NCBI GenBank assembly: GCA_903832085.1
Contig: CAIKZZ010000012.1
Location: 20,834 to 84,833 of the forward strand
Direction: 5' to 3'
Source of the DNA: an uncultured Pseudomonadota bacterium
Lineage (GTDB): Bacteria; Pseudomonadota; Gammaproteobacteria; Steroidobacterales; Steroidobacteraceae
DNA: 64,000 bases
Each line of letters opens with the position of its first letter. Position 1 is the first letter of the stretch. The position numbers and the translations under genes are program-made. Shown in pieces: positions 57,169-64,000 of this stretch. The notes below the pieces were generated by a model that had not been told where the DNA came from, ran no database searches, and saw nothing but the letters and a program-made list of their open reading frames with translations.

Positions 57169-57654
57169 CTACTTTTGCGTGGCTTTGGCGTCCAAGCTCA
57201 CGTCAATCATGTTTTTATCTGGCAGTTCACACTCGCCCTGAGCGCCGCCACTGAAGCCTCTGGCCGGATGGATCAGCATGAATGAGCAGCGCATACGGCT
57301 GTCATCGGCGGATTTAAGATAGGCCATCGCCTGCCCGCTGTAGTAGGTAGTGTAGCCAGTGCTAGGTTCGCGCCAGTGCCGCCAGCCACCAAAGCTTAAG
57401 TTGTCGGTGCGCATTTCGCTGGTGATTTGGAAGTACGGCCCAGTGTAACTGCGCCCGTCAGCAAGTGTGGCTGTCATAGAGCCCGAGACGCTGTCCGTGC
57501 TCTGCCAGCTAAACACCACTGGTGCATGACTGCTTCGTAGGTTGCCGGCACCGGTCCCCACTGTGGTACAGCCCGTCACGCAAATCGCGAGCGTGGCTAC
57601 GAGTGCGTGGCTGAGTAGGGGACATTTTTGAAAGAGGTCGAGTGCTCGGTTCAT
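57169..57654 (-). CDS. Putative lipoprotein
   Basis: Protein of 161 aa with a lipobox at 'LAICVTGC' (C29 as the likely lipidation site after 'LVATLAICVTG'). The mature part is beta-rich with 'GSMTATLADGRSYTGPYFQIT' (split), 'CSFMLIHPARGFSGGAQGECEL' (split) and an 'IDVSLDA' end. These features resemble small uncharacterised proteobacterial lipoproteins with a terminal GxGxC pattern. Function unknown. Confidence 0.75.
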   Translation of the reverse strand: MNRALDLFQKCPLLSHALVATLAICVTGCTTVGTGAGNLRSSHAPVVFSWQSTDSVSGSMTATLADGRSYTGPYFQITSEMRTDNLSFGGWRHWREPSTGYTTYYSGQAMAYLKSADDSRMRCSFMLIHPARGFSGGAQGECELPDKNMIDVSLDAKATQK

Positions 57655-57825
57655 GTGAGTAGCCTAATGACGTATCGTTAACGCTGACGCTACCACCAAA
57701 AATAGCTGCGCGCATCAGATATTTGAGTAATGGACGACCGAAACTGGGAGCAGTTAGAGCGGTCGGTCCACTTGTATTGCGTATCCGTAATCAATCGCCG
57801 CCAAGGTACGACACGTGTAACTCCG

Positions 57826-58680
57826 TCAAGCGCCAAAATGTTGCGTGATTAGGGCGATGACGTCCATTTGGCGCTGCTCATAGCTTTCAAGTAATTGGTT
57901 GCGCGTATTAAGAAAGTGTTGTCTTACTTCCGGAAAATCATCCGGAACAAACACCTGGCCCATATGTGACGCACTCGCTTGCCATTGCGCTCGCGGTATC
58001 CGGCCGAGCTCCCATTGATCTAAGTCAGAGGCAGCAATCGGGCGCTCCGTTAGGAAGACTGGGATCGCTCCGCACAATAGAGCGTCCATTGACGTATCCG
58101 ACACGATGTCCCAGCTAAAAAAGAATCGCGTTTTCTTTAAAATTAACGATAGCTGTTGTTTAGTTGTCGGAAACTGTCGAGTAATCTCGAGCGTCCCAGG
58201 AACAATTGAGCACTGGTCATACTGGGCTCCTTTGCCAATATAGGTCACATCGAGTGGGCGGTGCCTAGGCAGTGAGCAATTAATGGTGTCGAATCCGGGT
58301 TTTGGTAAAACGCGAAACAAAACCCCGTGTGGTGCTGGGTGAAAGCGCTTTGAAAACGCCAGAATAAAATCATTTGGTCCTGCAAGTAACGCATTGCCAT
58401 TCACTGCACCTTCGAAGTTCAGCAGATATCGAACAACCCTTTTTGCCCCAAGAGGGTTTCCTGAAATGACTTCAGGATAAATCACATATCCGTCATTAAT
58501 GTACTCGTGAAGCTCAGCCAAGGTTCGATTAAAAACTAAGTTTTTTTGGTCATTAAACCCGTACAAAACTTTGTCGCATTGAAACCCAAGTTTCTTAAGC
58601 GACTCGCATAATTCATGCAATATGACGACACCATTGCTCTGCTGGTTATATGGAGGCGTGACGATGAGAAATTTATTCAT
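57826..58680 (-). CDS. Putative glycosyltransferase (GT-B-like)
   Basis: Protein of 284 aa, no signal peptide. It starts 'MNKFLIVTPPYNQQSNGVVILHEL' (split), as GT-B glycosyltransferases do, and contains 'YPEVISGNPLGAKRVVRYLLN' (split) that I associate with surface-polysaccharide glycosyltransferases. 'DTSMDALLCGAIPVFL' resembles the nucleotide-sugar-binding region near the C-terminus. It is encoded downstream of a split transketolase in a segment of lower GC than the core genome, suggesting a horizontally acquired glycan cassette. Donor and acceptor are unknown. Confidence 0.65.
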   Translation of the reverse strand: MNKFLIVTPPYNQQSNGVVILHELCESLKKLGFQCDKVLYGFNDQKNLVFNRTLAELHEYINDGYVIYPEVISGNPLGAKRVVRYLLNFEGAVNGNALLAGPNDFILAFSKRFHPAPHGVLFRVLPKPGFDTINCSLPRHRPLDVTYIGKGAQYDQCSIVPGTLEITRQFPTTKQQLSLILKKTRFFFSWDIVSDTSMDALLCGAIPVFLTERPIAASDLDQWELGRIPRAQWQASASHMGQVFVPDDFPEVRQHFLNTRNQLLESYEQRQMDVIALITQHFGA

Positions 58681-58738
58681 TTTAATTAATCGACTAACTG
58701 TGACGCAGTGATGTGTGCAGACCGATTGAGCTGCCTAG

Positions 58739-59641
58739 TTAACCAAGAAATCTGCGAAGTTTCATTCGAACCGACTCAATATCAAGACCGTGATCTTCCA
58801 GCAGATATTGATAGCTGCCGCAGTTGTGGGAGAACCGATCATCAACTCCAATTCTCAATATATTTGTGGGGCGCTTTTCGGACATCAGTTCGGCAATCAT
58901 CCCGCCAAGTCCACCATACACACTGTGCTCTTCAAGGGTCACAATTTTTTGTGAATGAGATGTTATTTTTAGAAAAAGCTCCTTATTAAAAGGCTTAATG
59001 ATTGGTACGGAATGAACCGAAGCGCCGAATTCATCTGCTAACGCGATGGCCATTTTTACCATTGATCCGGTGGCAATGAAGCTTATCGGGGAGTCTCGCT
59101 CTCGCAGCGTCGGTATATCGTTGTTTGCAAGCGTCAGCGCAGTCGAATGGACCTCGCCTAAATCACATTTCCCAATACGAATATACGTTGGATTCCGGCG
59201 ACTAAGCGCCAAGTCCAGGACGGCGCTCATTTCAAAACGATCGGCTGGTGAATAGACGGCAAGATTCGCTAGGGCCCGAGTCGCTGCGATATCTTCTGTC
59301 GATTGATGGCTTGTGCCTAACGTGCTGTAGACGAGTCCTGCGCCGTCACCCAGAAAAATAACGGGTAAATTGCTGTGGCACACATCGAGTTTGATTTGCT
59401 CCAATACCCTAATTGGTATGAAGGCGCTTAAGCCATACACGATCGGGAAATAGCCTGCTCGAGCCAAGCCTGCGGCCATGCCGACCATGTTTTGTTCAGC
59501 GACGCCTGCATTGAGATAACGACTCGGAAAGAGTCGACGAAAATCGTCAAATAGCGCGTAACCGTGATCGCCGGTCAGCAAAAGCACTTTGTTATTGTGT
59601 TGTGCAGCTCTTGCTAAGCTATCGGCCAGCGCTTGCCTCAT
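58739..59641 (-). CDS. Transketolase, C-terminal subunit (split type)
   Basis: Pyrimidine-binding and C-terminal half of a two-subunit transketolase, 300 aa. 'YLNAGVAEQNMVGMAAGLARAG' (split) carries the catalytic glutamate for ThDP, 'TLGTSHQSTEDIA' is the substrate region, and 'TLEEHSVYGGLGGMI' is in the C-terminal domain. ATG 59641 overlaps the stop of the N-terminal subunit (ATGA), so subunits are made in equal amounts. Located in the probable glycan cassette rather than with pentose phosphate genes. Confidence 0.9.
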   Translation of the reverse strand: MRQALADSLARAAQHNNKVLLLTGDHGYALFDDFRRLFPSRYLNAGVAEQNMVGMAAGLARAGYFPIVYGLSAFIPIRVLEQIKLDVCHSNLPVIFLGDGAGLVYSTLGTSHQSTEDIAATRALANLAVYSPADRFEMSAVLDLALSRRNPTYIRIGKCDLGEVHSTALTLANNDIPTLRERDSPISFIATGSMVKMAIALADEFGASVHSVPIIKPFNKELFLKITSHSQKIVTLEEHSVYGGLGGMIAELMSEKRPTNILRIGVDDRFSHNCGSYQYLLEDHGLDIESVRMKLRRFLG

Positions 59642-60450
59642 TGGGAATCCCCAGATAGCTCGGTGATGGCCTTTGCATGTGTATCGGAGTTCAGTCGAGT
59701 GTAGTGCCAAATATTATTGTGTGCCATAAAGGAAACGCCTTTCCCTTTGATGGTTTGAGCAATAAGCGCTTTTGGTGACTTAGAGCGATTTTTCTGTAGC
59801 TGATGAATCGCCTGGCTGATAGCGATCTCATCATGGCCATCGATTGAGAGCGTATCGAAACCGAAGCTCTCAAATTTTGACTGAATAGAGTTCAGAGCAA
59901 GAATTTCATTGGTTTTGCCCATCGCTTGAAAGCCATTCTCGTCAATAATCACCATGAAATTATGTAGCTGATGGTGAGATGCAAATAAGCATCCTTCCCA
60001 AATCGGTCCTTCATTGATTTCCCCGTCACCGACGATGACGTAGGTTTTTTGATCTGTCATCGACAGCTTTGCGCCCATGGCCAGGCCAACCCCGATAGAA
60101 AAACCGTGGCCTAGGGAGCCTGAATCGACTTCAGTGCCTGGTAAACGCGAGTCGGGTAATCCTTTCAATGCACTGCCATCGGATAAATAGTTGCTAAAGG
60201 CTTCATCGGGCAACCATCCCAATTCGCGCATGCACGCATACTGGGCCATGACCCCGTGTCCTTTGCTTAAGACTAAATAATCGCGAGTGGCAGCATCCGG
60301 ATCCCCGTTTGGAAATCGTAGATGTTCTCGGTAAAGAGTGGCCATTATTTCGACAATCGAGAAAGCACAGGCAATATGAACACCGGAGCCGGCGTATGCC
60401 ATGTCCAAAATGGTACGTCTCAGTTTCTTCGTGTCAAATGTTGGGTGCAT
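59638..60450 (-). CDS. Transketolase, N-terminal subunit (split type)
   Basis: Thiamine-diphosphate-binding half, 270 aa. 'AYAGSGVHIACAFSIVEIMATLY' (split) has H/G residues of the family, and the ThDP/Mg motif is 'IVGDGEINEGPIWEG' with 'IIDENGFQ' completing it. 'SLGHGFSIGVGLAMGAKL' is typical. It forms one enzyme with the downstream subunit, transferring two-carbon ketol units. Lower GC than upstream core genes. A housekeeping full-length transketolase is presumably elsewhere. Confidence 0.9.
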   Translation of the reverse strand: MHPTFDTKKLRRTILDMAYAGSGVHIACAFSIVEIMATLYREHLRFPNGDPDAATRDYLVLSKGHGVMAQYACMRELGWLPDEAFSNYLSDGSALKGLPDSRLPGTEVDSGSLGHGFSIGVGLAMGAKLSMTDQKTYVIVGDGEINEGPIWEGCLFASHHQLHNFMVIIDENGFQAMGKTNEILALNSIQSKFESFGFDTLSIDGHDEIAISQAIHQLQKNRSKSPKALIAQTIKGKGVSFMAHNNIWHYTRLNSDTHAKAITELSGDSQ

Positions 60451-60756
60451 GAGGGTGTTCGTTCTGAACTTATGAGAGCTCGGCTTGGGGCAAAAAGAGC
60501 AAAGCGTAACTGCTGGGCAGGCTTGGTGGTGGGTTGTTGGAGGAGTGTGGTATTCGTATCCCCATCCGGTGTACCATATCCTGATCCCTATCAGCCGCCT
60601 ATCGTAGTGGTTCCGCAGACCACTTCACCTCCTACAGCGACTTCACAGTTCTGGTATTACTGCCCAAGCAGCAACGGTTATTACCCGTATGTGTCGCAGT
60701 GTCTGGAAAGCTGGCAAAAAGTACCCGTTACCGCACCGCCAGATGTTCCAAGATAA
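60451..60756 (+). pseudogene. Decayed small Pro/Tyr-rich protein gene
   Basis: Only the 3' end looks like protein: '...YPDPYQPPIVVVPQTT' and 'QFWYYCPSSNGYYPYVSQC' then 'ESWQKVPVTAPPDVP', which matches a recurrent C-terminal pattern of small secreted proteins. Upstream, the same style of sequence (W-Y-S-Y-P-H-P-V-Y at about 60551-60577) is found in a different frame, so the gene appears frameshifted near 60578. No signal peptide or start can be assigned; the frame open from 60322 overlaps the transketolase gene and its 5' part is not credible. Confidence 0.45.
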
Positions 60757-60922
60757 AGAACATATTCGTAGATAGTACGTCAGCGCAAGAATTAGACACT
60801 GCCAAAAACGTTACGCATGGATACAAAAATAGATCGTTCTGACCAATGACAGATACATCAGGCTGATTTAATCCATATCAGCAACATTCATTACCTAACC
60901 CATAGAAAAGGAAAAATGCATC

Positions 60923-61399
60923 ATGGAAAAATCGAGCAACTTCAAGAGTCAGAGTTTTATAAAAAATGGAATCGTCACGCTTGCTTTTGCGGCCGTTGCA
61001 TCCTTGGTCGCAGCCCCTTTAGTGGCGCAAGCTGACTGTGATCATGGCCATTGGGATAAGGCGAAACACAGTGAGTTTATGGAAAAACATCAGAAAGAAC
61101 TCCATGAAAAGCTGGCGCTTTCTGCTTCGCAAGCGCCTGCCTGGAATAACTTTGTGACCAATTCAAAGCCAAAGGACGGCATGGCCAAGCCCGATTGGTC
61201 TGAGTTGTCCAAGTTATCAACTCCTGATCGGCTTGATCGTATGTTGGCAATGATGAAGGATCATGAAAAGTCGATGGAATCACATGTTCAAGTCGTAAAA
61301 GCCTTTTATGCGCAATTAACGCCTGCTCAGAAGAAAACGTTTGATGATTCGTTTCATCATGAACATGGCGAGCATGATAAACACGGACCTTTCCGGTAG
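60923..61399 (+). CDS. Spy/CpxP-family periplasmic chaperone-like protein
   Basis: Exported protein of 158 aa with a signal peptide ('GIVTLAFAAVASLVAAPLVAQA', split). The mature part is charged and helical, with an LTPAQKKTFDD motif at about 132-142 (the LTxxQ signature), and is His-rich at both ends ('DCDHGHWDKAKH', 'HHEHGEHDKHG'), suggesting metal interaction. AAGGAA lies upstream of the ATG. It precedes a response regulator/kinase pair in a layout resembling cpxP-cpxRA, so it is probably both target and feedback regulator of that system; this is inferred. Confidence 0.87.
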   Translation: MEKSSNFKSQSFIKNGIVTLAFAAVASLVAAPLVAQADCDHGHWDKAKHSEFMEKHQKELHEKLALSASQAPAWNNFVTNSKPKDGMAKPDWSELSKLSTPDRLDRMLAMMKDHEKSMESHVQVVKAFYAQLTPAQKKTFDDSFHHEHGEHDKHGPFR

Positions 61400-61441
61400 G
61401 ATTGGTTACATCACTGACTCACAGATGAAACAACAACACTG

Positions 61442-62176
61442 ATGACAACTTCCCAGACCAGCGAACTTCTAACGAATGTGCTCATCGTCGATGATGATGC
61501 AGACATTAGAGCTTTGCTTGCAGACTACCTAGAAGGTCATGCCTGCAAGGCGTTGCAAGCTGGGGATGGTGAGGAAATGTGGAAGGCCATTCAACGGCAG
61601 CATGTAGATATTGTGGTCCTCGACCTGAATCTACCTGGCGTTGATGGCCTCTCGCTGTGCCGTGACTTGCGCACCCGATCCAGCCTGCCAGTCATTATGC
61701 TTACGGCAAGAAGTTCTTCTCTGGATCGTGTCATGGGTCTGGAAACAGGCGCAGATGACTATGTTTGCAAACCCTTTGAGCCGCTTGAGCTTTTATCCAG
61801 AATACGTAGCGTCTTAAGGCGTACGCAATTTTCGCAGACCCATCACTCCACAGAGCCCCAGAAAGTCCGGTTTGCAGGATGGACCTTGGATTTAACTGCA
61901 CGGCATTTAGTCAATCCAGATGGAGTCATCATGTCACTGTCAGGCGCTGAATTCAGATTGCTGAAAATATTTCTGGACCACCCCAACAGAGTACTCAATA
62001 GAGATCAACTTATGGGGTTGATTCAAGGCAGAGATGCCACAGCCTTTGATCGATCTATTGACCTGCAAGTTAGCCGCCTCAGGCAAAAAGTTGAAGTCGA
62101 TCCAAAATCTCCCGTGATTATCAAGACAGTACGCAATGAAGGTTACGTCTTGGCAGCCGCTACTAAAGTGTCATAA
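61442..62176 (+). CDS. OmpR-family response regulator
   Basis: Response regulator of 244 aa. Receiver: 'VDDDADIRALLADYL' (acidic pocket), phospho-aspartate in 'VVLDLNLPGVDG', T/S in 'VIMLTARSS', lysine in 'DDYVCKPFEPLELL'. Winged helix: 'LSGAEFRLLKIFLDHP' and 'DLQVSRLRQKVEVDP'. It starts 42 bases after the Spy-like gene and three bases before the kinase. Closest in style to OmpR/RstA/CpxR regulators; no specific assignment made. Confidence 0.93.
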   Translation: MTTSQTSELLTNVLIVDDDADIRALLADYLEGHACKALQAGDGEEMWKAIQRQHVDIVVLDLNLPGVDGLSLCRDLRTRSSLPVIMLTARSSSLDRVMGLETGADDYVCKPFEPLELLSRIRSVLRRTQFSQTHHSTEPQKVRFAGWTLDLTARHLVNPDGVIMSLSGAEFRLLKIFLDHPNRVLNRDQLMGLIQGRDATAFDRSIDLQVSRLRQKVEVDPKSPVIIKTVRNEGYVLAAATKVS

Positions 62177-62179
62177 GTT

Positions 62180-63532
62180 ATGACAAGCACGTTCTTCAGT
62201 TCGATGGCCGGCAGAATCTTTGTGCTCCTTGTAGGTGGCACTATTCTTTCCGGCGCTTTAGTCCTGTCACTAGCGACTTATGAGCGTAAGGACTTGGCCA
62301 GAGAAATGCGTACACATCACGCCACCGAGCGAGCAAGTCAAATCATTCTTACGCTTGATGCAATGCTTCCGGCGCAGCGTCAGAATATTTCACCGATCGC
62401 TGAGAAGTATGGAATCTCAGTTCATTTTTCTCCCTCTTCGACCCTTATTGGGAAAGGTGCCGATACGGGAATTGCATTGGCTCTAAAGCGGGAATTGGGT
62501 AATGACAGAACAATTTCTGCATTTGAGAGAGATGACATTCAGTGCCCGGTCGAATCTGATTTACATGCCCCCCCCATTCCCGGGCCTCACCATTGTGAAA
62601 CTGTTTTTGTGACGCTCAAGGATGGGACATCGGTTCAACTTGATGTCGCCCATCATGACCGTCCACCACCCTTCCAGAATCAATTTCTTATCGATCTATT
62701 GCTTTTTCTGGCCGGTATCTCAGCCCTTGCCTTCGTTGTGGCACACATGGCCAGCAAGCCTCTCCGAAATCTTGCAGAAGCAGCCAGAAGCCTTGGGCAA
62801 AACATCAATCAGCCAGCGCTTCCCGAAACTGATGGGCCAAAAGAGGTACGAGAGGCCTCCGTTGCATTTAATGGCATGCAAGTAAGCATTAAGCATCACC
62901 TGCAAGAACGGGCTTACATGCTCGCTGCGATAGCGCATGATTTGCAAACCCCACTCACACGATTACGTCTTCGTTTAGAGAAGGTTGCAGACGATGACTT
63001 GCGCTATAAATTACTGGCTGACCTATCTGCTACTCAGGATATGGTGAAAGAAGGATTGGACTTTGCTCGAAGCGCTAACAATGAGGAGCCAATGCAAGCA
63101 ACTGATCTGGATTCTCTGATGGAAGCAATCTGTAATGACGCAACTGATGCAGGGCAGGATGTAAGCCTAGACGGAAAAGTGAACGTTTCGATCATGGCGC
63201 ATCCAACCTCTTTACGCCGTTGCATTGCCAACCTAGTGGACAACGCAGTCAAATACGGCAATTTCGCTCACATCAGTATGCGACGAGAAGCCTCTAAAGT
63301 TTACGTATCCATAATAGATGGCGGCCCTGGAATCCCCAATGATCAATTGGAAATGGTATTCCAGCCGTTCAGTCGCATTGAAAGTTCTAGGTCGCGTGAT
63401 TCAGGGGGTACTGGCCTCGGTTTGACTATCGCACGAAATATTGCGGAAAAGCACCGTGGCACTATCAAGCTTAGAAACATGGGTGACAAAGAATTGGGCT
63501 TGGAAGCGACACTTGAACTTGCAATAGCCTAA
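62180..63532 (+). CDS. Sensor histidine kinase partner
   Basis: Membrane kinase of 450 aa. TM1 is at about 12-33 and TM2 about 169-190. The periplasmic domain (about 35-165) includes two cysteines and several histidines ('GPHHCETVFV', 'VAHHDRPP'), which could bind metal. A HAMP segment is followed by the H-box with H253 in 'AIAHDLQTPLTRLRLR', and an ATPase domain with 'NLVDNAVKYGN', 'DGGPGIP' and 'GGTGLGLTIA'. EnvZ-like architecture. Third gene of the Spy-RR-HK unit. Confidence 0.93.
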   Translation: MTSTFFSSMAGRIFVLLVGGTILSGALVLSLATYERKDLAREMRTHHATERASQIILTLDAMLPAQRQNISPIAEKYGISVHFSPSSTLIGKGADTGIALALKRELGNDRTISAFERDDIQCPVESDLHAPPIPGPHHCETVFVTLKDGTSVQLDVAHHDRPPPFQNQFLIDLLLFLAGISALAFVVAHMASKPLRNLAEAARSLGQNINQPALPETDGPKEVREASVAFNGMQVSIKHHLQERAYMLAAIAHDLQTPLTRLRLRLEKVADDDLRYKLLADLSATQDMVKEGLDFARSANNEEPMQATDLDSLMEAICNDATDAGQDVSLDGKVNVSIMAHPTSLRRCIANLVDNAVKYGNFAHISMRREASKVYVSIIDGGPGIPNDQLEMVFQPFSRIESSRSRDSGGTGLGLTIARNIAEKHRGTIKLRNMGDKELGLEATLELAIA

Positions 63533-63549
63533 CCGGCAATACTTGCCGG
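63533..63549 (+). terminator. Short perfect hairpin after the kinase gene
   Basis: CCGGCAA (63533-63539) and TTGCCGG (63543-63549) form a 7-bp stem with a 3-base loop right after the stop codon. No T-run follows, so it is at best a weak terminator. The remaining bases to 63773 are AT-rich and hold no gene. Confidence 0.4.
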
Positions 63550-63773
63550 AAAGCGGCAAACATTCTTGGTTTCCCGGCTACACCACCTCAAGAATATTAA
63601 AAGTCCCTGATTAAAGCTTGACATAAGTTTTCAACTCATTGTTTTGTAATTATTATTTACTGATACATTTCGTTACATTCTGATACCAAATTTGGCTTAA
63701 TTCTGGCTACTAAATCTCTGCCAATGAGCTTGTATAGCTATTTAATTAAACAATCCAATATTTGGAGGAATGA

Positions 63774-63905
63774 ATGTCATCAATCAATGGAATAAATGGA
63801 AATGGATGGGACCTGAATCAGTTGGGTTCTTATAACCCGATCAGTCAGCAGGGGAGCAACTTAGAGCAACGCACAAAAACCACGTCTGGAGCTGGGACTT
63901 TGTGA
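63774..63905 (+). pseudogene. Gene start truncated by an IS fragment (possible EF-hand-type protein)
   Basis: ATG 63774 has GGAGG five bases upstream, a strong start signal. The 43-codon frame begins 'MSSINGINGNGWDLNQLGSYN' (21 residues, last one belonging to the linker), Gly/Asn/Ser-rich as in the N-termini of small secreted or calcium-binding EF-hand proteins. After about 28 residues it runs into transposase DNA read in the wrong frame and stops. The original product cannot be identified with confidence. Confidence 0.45.
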
Positions 63906-64000
63906 TGGATCGAACGGATGATGGTCGAGTGATCAAGATCCTGACGCTGATCGACGAATACACCAAGGAAGCTTTGGCGGTTTACCCCGCTAGACGCATC
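63872..64000 (+). mobile_element. IS3-family transposase OrfB remnant, cut by the window edge
   Basis: From about 63872 one frame reads 'HKNHVWSWDFVMDRTDDGR' and then 'VIKILTLIDEYTKEALAVY', the start of the DDE (rve) integrase core of IS3-family OrfB; the first catalytic aspartate is in 'WDFVMD'. The N-terminal part of OrfB, OrfA and the left inverted repeat are absent: sequence before 63866 belongs to another gene and the frame is closed by TAA at 63833. So the copy is 5'-truncated; the right end lies outside the window. Confidence 0.8.

Noticed and set aside
57731..57770. Imperfect inverted repeat TGGACGACCG / CGGTCGGTCCA
   Set aside because: One base bulge, long loop and no T-run; it cannot be assigned to a terminator or operator.
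63618..63650. TTGACA with a TGTAAT downstream as a promoter for the truncated gene
   Set aside because: The spacer is 21 bases, too long for a normal sigma70 promoter, and the region is AT-rich enough to give chance matches.
1..64000. CRISPR arrays, tRNA or rRNA genes
   Set aside because: No regularly spaced direct repeats and no cloverleaf-like sequences were seen in the intergenic regions by eye; a covariance-model scan was not possible.

Overview
The window looks like chromosomal DNA of a Gram-negative gammaproteobacterium of moderately high GC. Gene orders such as valS-holC-pepA/lptF-lptG, rsxB-nth, rnt next to grxD, DUF2069-wrbA and DUF2066-CDP-alcohol transferase-hda are typical of Gammaproteobacteria. 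The lipoyl-bearing E3 of pyruvate dehydrogenase and the DUF2066/hda block suggest something near Xanthomonadales, Nevskiales or Steroidobacterales. That placement is inference from gene order and remembered family features, since no search was run. No rRNA, tRNA or CRISPR was seen.

Layout. 1-5 kb: end of an acyltransferase gene, a His-rich cation diffusion facilitator, a large GAF-PAS-PAS-GGDEF-EAL protein and a stand-alone urate-oxidase-N-type membrane protein. 5-9 kb: DUF1289, grxD, rnt, pyrC and an M17 aminopeptidase. 9-17 kb: aceE-aceF-lpdA and a two-component system. 17-25 kb: nth, soluble rsxB, metG, two PilT-family ATPases and a HEAT-repeat/Ser-Thr kinase fusion. 25-37 kb: mrp, dcd, DUF3108-purN-purM, DUF2066, CDP-alcohol transferase, hda, DUF2069, wrbA, lytic transglycosylase, proS, pssA, type 4 uracil-DNA glycosylase and rimI. 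37.3-38.8 kb: a compositionally foreign AbiE block with an intact antitoxin and a toxin reduced to its two ends. 38.8-57.7 kb: prfC, tgpA/DUF58/moxR, valS-holC-pepA, lptFG, RDD protein, cytochromes b561 and c', MAPEG protein, a D-aminoacylase-like amidohydrolase and small proteins. 57.8-64 kb: an AT-richer accessory end with a putative glycosyltransferase, a split transketolase, a decayed small gene, a Spy/CpxP-RR-HK stress module, and a gene start running into an IS3-family transposase remnant.

Most of the window is housekeeping: pyruvate to acetyl-CoA, pyrimidine and purine synthesis, tRNA charging, DNA repair and replication control, phospholipid synthesis and LPS export. The points that deserve attention are the orphaned AbiEi antitoxin with its apparently leaderless promoter and clustered inverted repeats, the kinase/PilT/PilT cassette, the split-transketolase/glycosyltransferase cassette, and the gene debris at the right edge.
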